Both the position numbers and the translations under genes were made by a program. Positions 25,082 through 37,703 of a stretch of 64,000 bases of DNA are shown here, piece after piece. The stretch is from Ilex aquifolium. Taxonomy: Eukaryota > Streptophyta > Magnoliopsida > Aquifoliales > Aquifoliaceae. The notes below the pieces were generated by a model that made no database searches, was not told where the DNA came from, and worked only from the letters and a program-made list of their open reading frames with translations. Within the stretch, counting starts at the first letter, position 1. Each line of letters opens with the position of its first letter. The stretch spans positions 46,542,142 through 46,606,141 of the forward strand of contig OX637394.1 of NCBI GenBank assembly GCA_951799425.1, in the 5' to 3' direction.

Positions 25082-28000
25082 CTAATATCCATCTAATGTG
25101 CTGACTATCTCAGAAAATGTTGGACGAGCTCTCCAAGATTCTTTAACGCACCTAAGTGCTAGTTGTGTGATACTATTTGCACTTTGCTCAGTACATCCTG
25201 TTTCACATAGAGAATTTTTCACGACAGGTCCAGATTGAGATTTTATAAGTGCTCTGGCAATTATATGTTGATTCTCTACTTTGTTGGTGTTTGCTTTGTC
25301 TTTCTTTGTTTTTCGTATCTTTGGTCTCATATCTCTTACTAAGCCAACGTCATTCTCCTTCATGATTAGCTGCAGCATAATCACTCCAAAGCTAAAAACG
25401 TCCGAAGTCATACTTCCCCCCTCTGTCAAAAGAAGATTTCTGTTAGGCAAAAGAGAAACTCTGCATTTATTATTTTTAGGGAAAAATTGCAATGACATTC
25501 ACATTTGCAAAAATGACATCCATTAACATTTGCAAAAATTGCAAGTTCATCACCTGATGTTTCTTTCGACACGGGAACCCAATTACAATTTTTAATTGAG
25601 AAATGACTGATTTGCTTTGGTTAAATTTTGGTCAAAATAATTCAAGTTGAAAATAGAATAATTAAAGGTGGAGAGATGCACCCTGCTACTAACCAGTAAC
25701 CTCTTTGTTCCCTTTTCATAGTTCCTACCTTTCTGTCATTTCCCTCCTCCTGTGCAGCCCCCTGCTCCCTCCCTTGAAACACTTCTCGCCACCAGAACCC
25801 CCCCCCCCCCAAAAAAAAAACAAAAAACAAAATGCCAATTCAATTGCTCTTCCTCGAACACCAAGACACTCTGTCCCCCTCCCCCTCCCCCTTCTCCTTC
25901 CCCTGCCCCCTACAATCCTTTTCCACCACTAACCCTGAAACTTGTCATTGCACTAAAATTCATGCCAACACCCTTAACACCATCATCTGTTTCATAGAAT
26001 AGCTTGTAATCAGTGGCTTCATTAGGGAATGCAATTTGATTGATCCTGCTCTGTTAATTGTAATTTTACTTGGTCTAATTTTCAGAAAAATCTGAGATAT
26101 AGTAGATTTGATAGATTTCTCTTAACTTCAAGATGGGAGGAGCTTTTTCCCACTATAAGGCAGGAGGTATTGAATAGGGCTATCTCTGATAATCGCCCAT
26201 TGTCTCTTGATACTTCCTCTTTTCAATGGGGACCAATGCCCTTTAGATTTTAGAATATGTGGATTGATCGTCATGCTTTGTTTGAAAATTGGTGGTCCAA
26301 TGTCAATGTGGAAGGGTGGGAATGCTTCAAGTTCATGAAAAAGTTAAAATTGGTGAAACAACATTTGAAGGAGTAAATAAACATGTGTTTGGTGACATTC
26401 GTTTGGAGAAGGAAATCATTTTGAAAAGAATTGGAGAAATAAACTCTTCTGAAGTTTCTGGTGGTATTTTGGAAAATTTGAGAAGGGAAATGAGTGAACT
26501 GAGATATAAGTGTAAATGTTTGCTGTTGACAGAGGAAACTACTTGGAGACAAAAGAGAAAAATTAAATGGATAAAGAAGGGTGATAATAATTCAAAGTTG
26601 TTTTTATAGAGTTTCTAATGGTAAGTTGAAGAAATTGATTACTAGATTACAAAATGAGTCAGTAATAGTGCTTGAAAGTGAGAGTCTTATAAGTGGTGAG
26701 ATTGTGAATTACTTTACTAAACTATACTTTGCTAAGGCAAGGGGAAGAACTATAATGAGGGGATTGACTGGTATCCTATTGGGAATAATAAGTCTAATTG
26801 GCTTGAGAGACCTTTTGGAGAGAATGAGGTCAAAGAAGCTGCGTTTGAGTTGAATGGAGATTAGTCCCATGGTCCAAATGATTTCACTATGATTGTTTTC
26901 GAGAAAAAATTGAAAGTAGTTAAGGGAGATTTAATGGAAGTATCTGAAGAGTTTTTTCAAACTGGGGTGGTTAATTCTTTGCACAAATGCCACTTTTATT
27001 TGTCTTATACCCAAGAAAGAGAAATCACATAGGATAAAGGGGTTTAGGCCAATTTTTTATTCTCTAGTTTTTATAAGATTTTGGTCCTTTTCCTTTCGAG
27101 AAGACTTGGGGAGGTTTTGCATGAGATTATTTCGGCTTCCACTGAGAATCAAAGTCCTTTTGAGAAGACTTAGCAAGCTTAGGGAACTGCTGAGGCACCT
27201 CATCGACCCTTCTCAACAATGGACCTCCCCCAACCAATTATCACACCAAAAATTAGTGACCAAAAATTAGTGTGATGACCATTACCAATTAACATTCTTG
27301 AGCAGGACCCAACCTTATCGAAATATGGTCTCAACACCTCAAAACATTTAGCATGACTCTTCCCCTAGCACCTTAATAAGTGCCTACCTCTCAAAAACTA
27401 AGCAGAAAAAATCTGAGCCCATAAAGACTCCCCTTTTAGAACCCCCCACTTCTGCTTCATTTCGAAAGCAGCTTGAACCTCTTCAAACTTCCTCACACCT
27501 AACCCTCCTTCCCTCTTAGGTCTTGTAATCTTCCCCTAGGCCACCCAATGCTTTTTCCTCACATCTATTTTATTAGACCAGATGAATCCAGACATTAAAG
27601 AATTCAACTTAGCAATAATGGCTTTAGGCAAATTTAAACAAGCCATTAAGTGCACAGGAACTGCACTTAAAACATACTGAACCAACACTTTGCTTCCCAT
27701 ATTCAACACTGGCATACCACCATTCTAATTTCTGCCTAAACTTCACCAAAAGTCCTTCAAAAAAATCTTATTCTAGATCTCCCTTTAATAATAGGACATC
27801 CTAGATGGTTAAAAGGACATTGCTTCACTGGAATACCTGCCAAAGCAGACAGAACCATGGTCTTGTTTAATTGCCTACGAATGTTTGCCATCTGATTTTC
27901 ACAAGATTTAAGAATGGTACAGAATAAATTTTCTGCTTTTGGTGTTTTATTTTTTACGTGTCCCTAAATTGTTTGAGTTGCCTAACAGGTATGTAGCTCT

Positions 28001-30236
28001 CCCTCGCTGAATAGTTTTCGGATTCAAGAACCTAATCTTGTTGTCTTCGGTTAAATGAACTTTGGAAAGGAGCTTCCGAAGCCGGGGTAAGCTATTCCTA
28101 TACCTGTTCTACTTCTTTCCCCCTCTCATATATTAGTTTGACTGTTGTGATTTATATGGGGTGTGTTGGAAATGAGAGTAGAGTCATAGTGAATGAATGT
28201 TTTCTTTCCTTTTTCTATACCATTTATTAGGAAGGGCAAGATCATGGTTCAAACTATCGACCGATACCGATACGAGTTGGCCGAGTTGTATCTGACTCGC
28301 ACTTGCCAAGACGATACCGCTACACGATATGTATAAATCCCGAGTTTCGCATGACTCGACCGAGTCGTTTGGGTCAATCCCGAGTCATCGAGTGGCAGTC
28401 AATGAATCGGCCTATTCGGTTTTGCGACGCCGTGGTATGACCTGAATCTCTTATTATCTTCAATATTTTCTTTTAAATTGTATTGCCCGATACCGCGCCG
28501 CGACTGATGTGTCTCAGAGCTCTTCGAGTTAATGGCTGATACTGCGACCTTAAGCCATGGGCAAGACTGACCCAACCTCTTTTCTCTGTGTTGCATGCTA
28601 ATCAATCTGTCGTACATGCCACAAATTATTACCTTCTTGTAATAATCCTTCTCTTCAAGAGGATCTTTTCATTAGTTGTACTTTATCCCCTTTAAAGCTG
28701 AATTCCCTCACATTGTGTCCAAAAAAATTTGCTTACTTTTGTAGTGGCAGACTTCAAAGTAAAGTACTTATTATATCCATGTTTAATTACATGTGTATAA
28801 ATATTATTGTGTATGTCATTCCCCGTCCCCCTCCCTCGTCTTTTTGACATCCACACACAAGCCCACACTTGCAGTAAACCATTGGCGGAATTAAAGACCA
28901 ACCCACTGCTATGACTGCCACAACCATCCTCTCACCACAGAATGGAACCAACACCACCAGCAGATATTCAAAAAAAACCTGCCAAAGCTATTATTGAAAC
29001 CCAACACTTCTCTGAAATACAATTGATAGCCTTAAACTTCCCATTCATTTTTGTCTTTGAATTGCTTCTTGGATATTATTTGTTTTGATGTTTAGGTATT
29101 AATTGTGCACCATTACTGAAAGATTAAACATCTCATTATAGTAATAATTTACAAATTTATTGCAATGTGTCCCAATAAGCAACCGACGACTTTTTTCTAG
29201 TGAGAATCTCTCGTGCCACTTGCAGGATATGCTAGAGTTGCAAGTGGGCCTATGAATTTAATTTTTCGTTGTTGAATTGCATCAAAGTAATGTCATTAGC
29301 TATGAATTTAATTTACCTGCTCCAATGATCTCTGGTGCTGAGTATGCTAAATTATTGGTGAGAGATGTTTTTCCAAGTTCTGTTGCTGACCCAAAATCAG
29401 ATAACTTGACTCCGTAAACCTGAACAGTCCAACGGTTTAAAACAATTAAGAAAACATGATAGACATATGAATCAAAATGTATTGAGTTCGAAATAAAAGG
29501 GGAAAGGGGAAAAGGGAAATACAAAAAAATTGATAGAACATATCATAGTATTATAAATTGCCTTATACTCACCTCATGGACTAAGATGTTATCGGGTTTA
29601 AGATCGTTTTGTGCCATGTTACAATTATGCATATAGCAGAGAGATGAAGCCAGTTGCTTCAAGATCCTTAATGTGTCTGGCCATTTAAGTGCTCCAGAAT
29701 CTGAATCAAAAATAGTATTTTATAGTTTCAAGATTCTATAGTATGTAGTATGTGATGCATGATTGATTATCTTCCAAAATAAGGTTATTTGATTAGATTA
29801 TAATCATATATTTATTTTGCATTATATTATAAAACAATAAGCATGCAAAAGTATAATTTATCCATACCAGCCATCTTTTGGTCAAGAGAGCTCGGAATGT
29901 AATGCAAAACCAAGAACACATCTCCCGAAAATCTAGCATATCCTTCAATCTTGATAATGTGAGGATGATGTAGTTGGGTTAAACATTTGATTTCAGCCTG
30001 TCAAAGAAAAAGTTACTTATTATCTTGTATAAATAGGCTAGTAGATTTTTACACTAATTATTTGGTACCTCGCCTTGGTTGTTTTTTTCCTTTGAATATT
30101 TCTTCACGGCAACTTCTCTATGATGTAGAGTGCCCTGGTAGATTGTACTATTATAGCTACGTCCATCTCCTATTTGATTTTGAAAATCATCCGTAATTTG
30201 AAGAATTTGCTCAATTGAGAAAACTTTTGGATTCAT
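25082..30236 (-). CDS. Protein kinase gene D with intact catalytic core
   Basis: Five minus-strand exons join in frame: 30236-30069, 29997-29868, 29700-29573, 29419-29317 and 25422-25082, 870 nt, 289 aa. Every junction has GT/AG borders and matching phase. The protein starts MNPKVFSIEQILQITDDFQN. The loop IGDGRSYNSTIYQG is irregular, beta-3 is EVAVKKY (Lys45), the catalytic loop is QNDLKPDNIL (Asp132, Lys134, Asn137; His-Arg of HRD replaced by Gln-Asn), DFG is at 150-152 and APE at 170-172, then SDVFSFGVIML. It should therefore be able to phosphorylate. It resembles plant RLK/Pelle-type cytoplasmic kinase domains; I cannot name a subfamily. Candidate upstream exons lie at about 30480-30368 and 33558-33409, so the real start may be farther 5'. 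Intron 4 (25423-29316) is 3.9 kb and holds LINE debris. Confidence 0.78.
26090..27170 (+). pseudogene. LINE fragment: endonuclease end to RT start
   Basis: Plus-strand reading gives RFDRFLLTSRWEELFP, then FQWGPMPFRF and NMWIDRH (end of the endonuclease), the linker (KHVFGDIRLEKEI, TTWRQKRKIKWIKKGDNNSK) and a broken RT entry (about 26940-27165). There are several frameshifts and stops. It lies in intron 4 of gene D, opposite to the gene's direction. Confidence 0.7.
27175..27905 (-). pseudogene. LINE fragment: RT thumb to zf-RVT, inverted
   Basis: Minus-strand reading gives IRRQLNKTMVLSALAGIPVK, then CPFNHLGCPIIKG, MKQKWGVLKGESLWAQIF and a RMLIGNGHHTNFW-like motif, i.e. the RT C-terminal part running toward zf-RVT. 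Its 3' side abuts the plus-strand fragment 26090-27170. Together they cover consecutive parts of one LINE with the second half flipped and the RT palm lost. Confidence 0.6.
27960..29290. other. Intron sequence of gene D with a CGAGTC-rich tract
   Basis: Between 28260 and 28440 the words 'ccgatacc', 'gagttggccgag', 'ccgagtc' recur, giving locally high CG content unlike the AT-rich surroundings. It looks like part of an unclassified repeat. I found no terminal repeats. No coding signal elsewhere in the stretch. Confidence 0.35.
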
Positions 30237-30367
30237 AATCTCAAAAACTACAAAAGTCACAAAGACAATTGAAATTAATTATAAGAAATCATATATTAAA
30301 CCAAATTTCTCTTGAAACAACTATCAATAAGGATATGCATTGCAGCCATTAATAAAAGATTAACAAT

Positions 30368-30480
30368 TACACCAATCTTCGAAATTGTTTTCTAGGCACA
30401 CATGAATATGTTTTGTTTCATCAGCTACAAGTTTTTTATTTTCCCTAATTTTCTCAGAGACCAAGAAAGTATGCAAGTTC
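30368..30480 (-). other. Possible upstream exon of gene D
   Basis: An open minus-strand stretch translating to LHTFLVSEKIRENKKLVADE then TKHIHVCLENNFED lies between an acceptor-like tttgctag and a GT donor. Its phase does not join cleanly to the exon starting near 30260 (a stop would follow), so it may be an exon of another splice form or chance. Confidence 0.25.
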
Positions 30481-31179
30481 TTAATCTAGCAAATGATACA
30501 TGAGATATCCAAATAATTGCATGATACAAAGAACTGAATTCTGTAAAATAATACAAATAATTGCATCATATAGACATATACGAATACACATTATTTGCAT
30601 CTGTTAGCATGTATAATAACTTGATTCACTAAGAAAAAAAATAAAAAATAATAATTTGAGGGGACATCACATTTGTCTAGGTTAGGTTTGGGCATAGCAT
30701 AGGGTAAAAATAAAAAATATAAGAGTAAATTTCAATAACACCTCCTATAACATGGGATTGGTAAGGGTAATTATATAAAATTATGTTCTTTGTTAATGTC
30801 GTCACCAAATAAAAACTGACAAGAGTGTACAATGATGACAAGAGTGTACAATGATGGTTCAAAAACCCTTCATTTTACAAAGAATTTAAATGTTACATAT
30901 GGTCACCCTTCATTTTCACTCTCTTTAAATAGAAGAGACAACAGTTCAAAAAAAAAAAAAAATAGAAGAGACAAAGTTATTTTCTTACAATTTGATGCTT
31001 ATAAATATGAATTCTTTATCAGAAAAATACAAATCCAACACCACCATCAAGTATTGCATTGTATACTTATTGAAAGACCAAAACATTGATAATACACTAC
31101 AAATATGACTGGCTTAGTTCCCAGCAGCACCTGCAGAATTTACCACCATGAAAAAAAAAGTCATTTTTAAGTAGATTAA

Positions 31180-33037
31180 GAGTGTGTTTGGGATGGCTTA
31201 TAAAATCCAAAAAGTATTTTTTTAATAATTGTTTATCAAAAGTGTTTATAAGAAAAACATTTTTATTAAATAAGTATTGTTTGGATACTCCAAATTTAAA
31301 ATACTTAAATTAATGTATTTTATAAAAAAACACGTTTGGATATGAAAACACTTATTTGTGTCCCAATTGTTAATAGCATTGAATACACATATACAAACAT
31401 ATAGGTTATTAGCACAACACGTATAATAATAATAATAATAACAATAATACAAGTTCACAACCAAGCACAATGTAAGAGCATATCACTGAACACGAAATTA
31501 CAAACTTCACAGAAATACCAAGTTATTCTCCGACTGAAACTAATATATACATTAAGGTACCCACCAAAAACAAGTTTAAAGGATGATCAATCCATTATCA
31601 TCTTTTTGTTTGTCTACATGTTTGAACAACATTATATGCATCGAAGCAATATGGTTTCTGGAGGGGGGAGTGGGCTCCTGAAGCATAAAGCCGCTACACT
31701 GAATCAATTGATGTCATTTCTTAGACAACAATGGCAGTAACACTTTAAGCAAGATTGAAGCAACTATTGAACTGATTCCACCTACGCATGCAAATAGTTC
31801 ATCGATCAAGTACTACTGCCACAATTCTACACGAAAACACCATACTTGAAAAAGACATGTTCCAAGCTAAATAACAAGAGCTTCACTTCCATCATCTCGA
31901 ATTCGATAGCTAATTAAACCCACCACAATGAAGTCAACAAAACCCTCAAACAATGTACAAAAAAACACTGGGATAGATAACAATGTACCAAAATGATGCC
32001 CACAAAACTTTATTAGAAAGCTTAATGATTAGAAACCAAACATTGGGTGTTTTCCTTTCAATTTTTTTTTTTGCCTTTTAATTGTCTGTTTAACAATCAT
32101 TTATCATTAATAAGTGATGAATACATTTATCAACAGATGGAGGTAAAAATTCCCAAAAAAATATGAGACATGGAGGTATCTGGAAATTTGGGATTTCCAT
32201 ATAAGCGATTAAAGAGGAAAACATGGAACCTAAGCATGGTACCTCCTTCTAATTTCTTCCACAAGGAAAACACTGAACCATTGAAAACAGCCACACATGA
32301 TGGAAATTGCTTACTGTTGGCCTGAGAAAAGTAGGTTAAACAGGATGTTTCTAGGTACTGTGTTTTTGTTCAACTGATAGTCATTTTATCAAACAGTTGG
32401 TGGGCATTCTATCAAACTGTCGAATTTTGCTAAAAATTAAATGTGAGAAAGAGCAATGAATTATGGAAGTAAAATAATATAGTGATTTCCATAGTAATCA
32501 TGGATCAAAAAAATAAAAAACAGTTTCCCCAAATGCATCAAAAATTGATACTGTAGACAACTCCTTGATCTCCAGAAATTTTATCATCAAAAAAAAAAAA
32601 ATACAAACCAAAATACATCAACCCACAACAAAGAAGATATTGTACCTCGTAGGCAGATAGAAGAGAACAAAAATACATCAGCTCCTTGGCTCCGGCGTCG
32701 TTGGTCGGCGAGATGAGAGAATATATTGCCGGCATCGGCGTCGGCGTCGAGAAAGAAAGCAGCTACATGAAGGCTTTTGGCAGAGATGATCGGAGACTTG
32801 CAGAGAGGTATTGGGGGAGTGAGTAGAAAATGAGAAGTCAAAATGAAAAGTGATTTTTAAAAGTAAAAGTTAATTATTTTTATTATTTTTATTAACTTAT
32901 TTAAGTGCTCAAATTACTTTTACTTATTAAAAACTGTTTTTAATAAGTTAAGCCAAACACTACTTTTTAAAAAAAAATATTTTTGATAAGTTAAAAGTCT
33001 CAAAAACACTTTTTTTTAAGTCATGTCAAACACACTA
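31180..33037. mobile_element. PIF/Harbinger-like element
   Basis: The ends GAGTGTGTTTGGGATGGCTT and, in reverse complement, TAGTGTGTTTGACATGACTT match beyond the first base, and TAA flanks both (31177-31179; 33038-33040). No transposase is visible. On the minus strand 32830-32650 looks like a leader and first exon (ATGCCGGCAATATATTCTCT, open for 36 codons to a GAG/GTAC donor) of unknown origin, perhaps captured host sequence. An (ATA)n run lies near 31427. Confidence 0.58.
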
Positions 33038-33040
33038 TAA

Positions 33041-33310
33041 ATTAACTTTTATATCAATTTAACCCCTCAACTATGCAATCTGACTCAATGTCGTCCTTTC
33101 GTCCTTATTTATTGTTAATTTTAACAAAAAGTCATGTGCACATCATGTATATGGTCTTAACTATCTTAATTTGTGATATGTGCACGAGCCTTTCCGGCAA
33201 AGTTAATTGCGAAATTAGACGGAATGACTACATTGAATCAGATTGCTAATTAAGGGACTAAACTGACATAAAAATTAATGTAGGGGCTTAATTGACACAA
33301 ATGACATAGT
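33041..33310. mobile_element. Palindromic MITE
   Basis: The left part (33046-33105, ..caatctgactcaatgtcgtc..) is the near inverse of the right part (33225-33285, ..attgaatcagattgct..), giving a foldable unit of about 250 bp directly beside the PIF-like element. The exact ends and duplication are not resolved. Confidence 0.5.
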
Positions 33311-33408
33311 TTAGAAGTCATTTGTGTAGTTAATTCTAAAATAAATATAAAAAGATCGAAAAAAGCACATAAATCAAATAAATCAGTGTGCAGATTTTAG
33401 TACCCTGT

Positions 33409-33558
33409 GGAGAGGACTTTTGGATTGCAGTTTTGAGCACCATCTCGTAGGCATTTTCAATGCATGCTTTCAACTTATGGGAGTTTATGAAACTCTTCTC
33501 CATTGCCATGGCAACCCAAAGTTTTCCCATGTGACTCACCATTCTTATTGTTAGATGC
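33409..33558 (-). other. Isolated minus-strand exon candidate
   Basis: A 50-codon open stretch (HLTIRMVSHMGKLWVAMAME, then KSFINSHKLKACIENAYEMV) is preceded by ttggatttgcag and followed by GG/GTACT, both good splice signals. It is upstream of gene D on the same strand and could be a distant 5' exon of D or a relic of another gene. The product is not recognised. Confidence 0.35.
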
Positions 33559-34297
33559 TGCAAATCCAACAACTCTATGTTAGAAAAACAAACAAGAAAA
33601 TAAAATTTTCACGAGGAATTTTAGCAACGAAAGACGAATTTTGATTTAATACATGTAATTTCAACAGCCAGTTTCATCTATCATAGCCAGCAAGTTTTGA
33701 CCGTTGCTTTTTAGCCACAAATTATATAGTTGTGACCAAAATTATATAACAGAAACCTAAGTGACAAAGCAAAAAAAAAAGTTAAGATAATTTACATGAG
33801 AAGGATGAAAGGCTGTGACCCTTGGCCACAGCCAACTCATCTTTCCAAGGATATTACCCGAACCCCCCCTCCCCCCACCACCACCACCACAATTAGTGAG
33901 CCAAAACGTAGGCAAGGAAGAGGCAAAAAACTCACCTCAACCATTGACAAGTTTCAACATTAACATATTTTGATAATAACGAAAGAGTATCACTACAGAG
34001 GGTAATGTACCACCGTGTAGTAAATTACCCTCTTTGAACATGCCATCGCAACTTAGCTTTTTTCCTTTGCTGCATCTGGGGAGTATAGCTTTTTGTATGA
34101 TTTGAACCACTTGGAGAAATTCCTTTTTATCTCTTTTCGAATGAAACTACCTCACTCCACAAGCCTTGTGCCCTTAAGATCGTGCCAAGGGCATTAGGCT
34201 CTTCTTGATTAAAAATCATTTGGTTCTTTTCCAAGATTCATGATGAAACTTGGGAATGAAAGCTAGTTTCAAAGTTTGTGTTTCAACTCGGATGCAG

Positions 34298-34410
34298 GAG
34301 TAAAGAGGAATGACTTAGTGGTTAGTGCCTTTTTCGTCTTGCCTCTTGGTGCAACGTCTGACCAAGTCCCCTCCCCTATATGAACAGTAACACGAAAAAA
34401 AGAAAAAAAA
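34298..34410 (+). mobile_element. SINE with target duplication
   Basis: A tRNA-like A box (TGACTTAGTGGTTAGTGC, about 34312) and a B-box-like gaccaagtccc (about 34363) are followed by an A-rich tail (34394-34410). Flanks aactcggatgca (34286-34297) and aactcagataca (34411-34422) agree at 10 of 12. The length of 113 bp is short but normal for plant SINEs. Confidence 0.65.
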
Positions 34411-34738
34411 AACTCAGATACAAAGATTGAATTTTTGAGACCAACATTGTTATGGAAATATGTTAGGTATAGAGGTCCCGCTAACTCTTAGCATGGAGGG
34501 TTAGGATGTTGTCGCGTCTTTAGATATATATTTGGTATTTTTTCGGTTTATATGTTATGTTCAAATGGTGATCAATGAAATGTATGAGCTAAGGTTTTTA
34601 TTGTTTTTTGTGCAAAGATTTCCTAGATCTCTACTTTTACTTGGTTGTTTTGATATATTGATCTTGAATTTATTGTGATATGGATGAGAAAATTATGTGT
34701 TTTTTTGTTTAAACTTATGAATCGTTCTATTAGTGGGT

Positions 34739-34970
34739 GTGGATGTTACTGTGATCATGTAGTTGTTATTGTGATCGTGTAGCTGTCTAGTTTACGTTAC
34801 TGTCTAATTTCATAAAATTTTGACCGTGATTGTGGTTATTACTGTGATCATGTGGCTGTCTAATTCACGTTGCTGTCTAATTCTGTAAAATTTTAATATT
34901 GACTATGGTTATTATTGTGATCGTGTTATTTTTACTATGATCATGTTGTTGTCTAGTCTACCACCACTCT
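34739..34970. repeat. Degenerate tandem repeat, about 95-bp unit
   Basis: About two and a half units containing 'tgtgatcatgt..gctgtctaatt..cgttgctgtctaattctgtaaaatttt'. The related words 'tgtgatcgtg' continue to about 35060. No gene is seen between 34423 and 35417. Confidence 0.5.
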
Positions 34971-35417
34971 ATGCTCGAGCCCTATCACCTTCTATAGTAC
35001 CTCCATTTCCAACCATCACCCCTTACACCCCATCCACACGGACATTGTTGTTAATGTGATCGTGTTACTGTGAGAGTGATTGTTACTGTTTTGCAGTTAC
35101 TGTTACTTTGTTGTTACTATCTATTTTTGTAATATAGTTATTTATTTCATTAAAGATAAATTAGTCTTTATATTTTTAATTGTCATTTAAATCTCCAAAA
35201 GAACGCGGATGTCATTCTTCTCCTAAAAGTCCCCAATGTGGACCAACTTCCAAAAAATCCTAAATTTAAATGATTCTAAATTTTTTTTTGGGAGCCCAAA
35301 TATATGTATTAAATTGGGGACCTAGTCGGTGGCCTTAATGGCCTGTGTGGCTGGTTCTCTTTGGGTCTAAAAATGAACTGTTACTCATATACCTGCATGT
35401 ACTTTGTTACCGTGAAT

Positions 35418-36269
35418 TAGAGGTGCAATTCGGGTGGGTTGGATGGGTTGAAGGGTCAATCTTAGCTCAACTCTACATATATAATCTTTTACTCGAGCCC
35501 GAACCCGAGGTACTCAACCCGAGTACTGCCCAAGTTGAATTCGGGCGGGTTTATGTTGAATTCGGGTTTTTGAATTACGGTTAAATTCGGGTTTAAATTT
35601 GGGTTACAAATCAGATAAAAAAAATTACACAACTCAATCACAACACAACACAAAGAAATTAAACCAAAAAGTCTAAAATATCATAGCCACCCCATTGCCA
35701 ACACAACCACTACCCATAGTCACTGTTACTGCCACTGTCACCACAACCACTGCCCATAGCCACTGCCACTACCACCAAAACCACTGTCCATCGCCACAAC
35801 AGCCACCATGTTGCTACACAAGCGCCACACCACAACCACCAGATCTGACCATCGTTGTGGTCATCGGCGCCATAGCCACTAGATCTCCACCAGATCTGAG
35901 ATGCAACCATTGTTGTAGTCTTCGGCACATAGAGGGAGTGAGAGGGAGGCTGAGAGAGAGTAAGAGAGAGTTTGAGAGATGGAGAGAGGCTGAGAGATGG
36001 AAAGGGGCTGAGAAGAGAGAGGCGCTGATGTAGAGAGCAAAAATGAAACCCAAGTGCTAATGCTTTATTAATATATATGTATTAATTTATCTGGTTCGGG
36101 TTAAATCCGAAAACCCGAGACATCAACTCGAGGCCTGCCCGAATTCAATTTAGGTTAGAATTTTTTGGCCCAAGTCCAACCCAAGTATTAAAAATTTCAA
36201 CTCGAGCCCTATTTTTTTTAGGTTAGGCTCGAGTTGAATTTAAGTTGCGCCGCCTAAGTTGCACCCCTA
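35418..36269. mobile_element. hAT-type MITE
   Basis: The left end TAGAGGTGCAATTCGGGTGG and the right end in reverse complement TAGGGGTGCAACTTAGGCGG, with flanks ccgtgaat (35410-35417) and ctgtgaat (36270-36277), 7 of 8 identical. Words such as 'aacccgag/ctcgggtt' fill both subterminal regions. The centre (35680-36040) has CAC/ACC-rich then GAGA-rich simple sequence. Confidence 0.72.
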
Positions 36270-36692
36270 CTGTGAATTGATTGTGGGTTTGTTTCTAAAC
36301 AATGCTAGTGGCCTGAATATCATTCTCAGTTTGAACAAAATTTAGAACGGCTATAGCATCTTTCTATTTCTTTTTCTGTTTTTAGCAAATAATTTCATTG
36401 TTTTAGATGTTCAAAAGGATGTGTGCAGCTAAATAAGGCTTCAAGTTGATATTTAAACATATACAGACTAGTTCAATGCAATCCAAGTTCAGCCAAACCA
36501 ATCCCAAAATTTGAGTCTCACTTGGAAAATAGAATCGACAATTTGCTTAGATAGGAATGTACTCTGCTCCAAGTCCAATTGAGAGTGTAAATTGAAAATT
36601 TTAATTTTTAAGGGTATAAATAAAAAATAAAATATTTTTTTGGATGTAAAGTGAAATTAGCCTTTGTTTATAACTTTATATTGTACAATTTT

Positions 36693-37450
36693 GGGTAAAC
36701 TATACTCACACCCCCTGACTTTTGGGTTTATTACATGGGCACTCCCTCACATTTGAAAAATTACACAGAACTCCCTCGACATTTAAAACTTATAACAACC
36801 ACACCCCTCCAACTAACAGACGTTAAAATGGTTCACCGTTAAAACTAATGTCATCAATAATAATTTATAGAATACCAAAAATACCGTTCAAATTAAGTTT
36901 AAAAATTTAAAAATTTATTCTTTCTTACCCCAAAATTTATTCCATCTCTAATTTATAAGTTAAATACTAAAAGTTATCAAATTAATAAGTTAAATACTAA
37001 AATTTTTTGTTTATTATACATGTTAATGTAAATTCCATTTATAAATCAGATTTGTCCCAAATCCATCATCACAATTAATCACCACTCATCGTCGCATCCA
37101 CACCACGGAAACCACCACCACCTCCTCCTCCTTCTCCGCCTCCACTGCCCCTGCCACCACTGCGGTGGGTTTCAAAAATTATACAAAACTTCTGATAAAG
37201 AACTAGATCTGTAAATCCAACACCACCGCCACCACTGCAGTGGGTTTCGAAAACCACCAAGACACCAACCACCACCAAACCAACTCAAGGCAAAATAGTT
37301 TGAGTTTGTGTTAAAAGGAGGGGCAAAATAGTCTTTTTATCAAGGCAGTTAACTCCGTCTAACTATTGAGGTCTTAGTGTAATTTTTTAAATGTGAAGGG
37401 GTGTCCGTGTAATAAACCCAAAAGTCAGGGGGTGTGAGTGTAATTTACCC
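36693..37450. mobile_element. MULE-type MITE with long inverted ends and 9-bp duplication
   Basis: The terminal inverted repeats extend about 75 bases with few mismatches (left starts GGGTAAACTATACTCACACC; right in reverse complement GGGTAAATTACACTCACACC). A perfect 9-bp duplication TACAATTTT flanks it (36684-36692; 37451-37459), diagnostic of Mutator-like transposition. No transposase. It lies about 250 bp upstream of gene C's start and may affect its promoter. Same family as 14003-15426. Confidence 0.8.
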
Positions 37451-37580
37451 TACAATTTTTTTTTTGGTTTTGACGGGAGACCTTTTTACCGAGCAAAATA
37501 TGACAAAACGTCAACGTTTTGAGTAACCGCGGACGAGCCTACTGCCTATACCCCACCAGGATAGGGAATGAAAGTTTTTA

Positions 37581-37588
37581 GGTATAAA
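37581..37588 (+). promoter_or_regulatory. TATA box of gene C
   Basis: TATAAATA lies 116 bases before the ATG at 37704, a usual distance in plants if transcription begins near 37615. The MULE-type element ends 130 bases upstream. Confidence 0.5.
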
Positions 37589-37703
37589 TAGCATTATTGT
37601 TCCTAGCAACGCACAATAAACTATGAGCCTCTTTTCTCCGAGCCTTGCTCACCGGGGCCGATAGGTAAAACGTGAAGGCCGCGCAAACGTGGAAGGTGAT
37701 ACA

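Noticed and set aside
26090-27905. Twin-primed LINE insertion
   Set aside because: In twin priming the inverted 5' piece lies before the 5' end of the 3' piece; here the two 3' sides face each other.
35695-36033. 112-codon frame with His/Thr-rich product
   Set aside because: It is a simple-sequence tract inside a hAT MITE, and opposite-strand frames are equally open.
37075-37278. Glycine-rich protein frame
   Set aside because: It is the minus-strand reading of a CCACCA-rich tract inside the MULE-type MITE.
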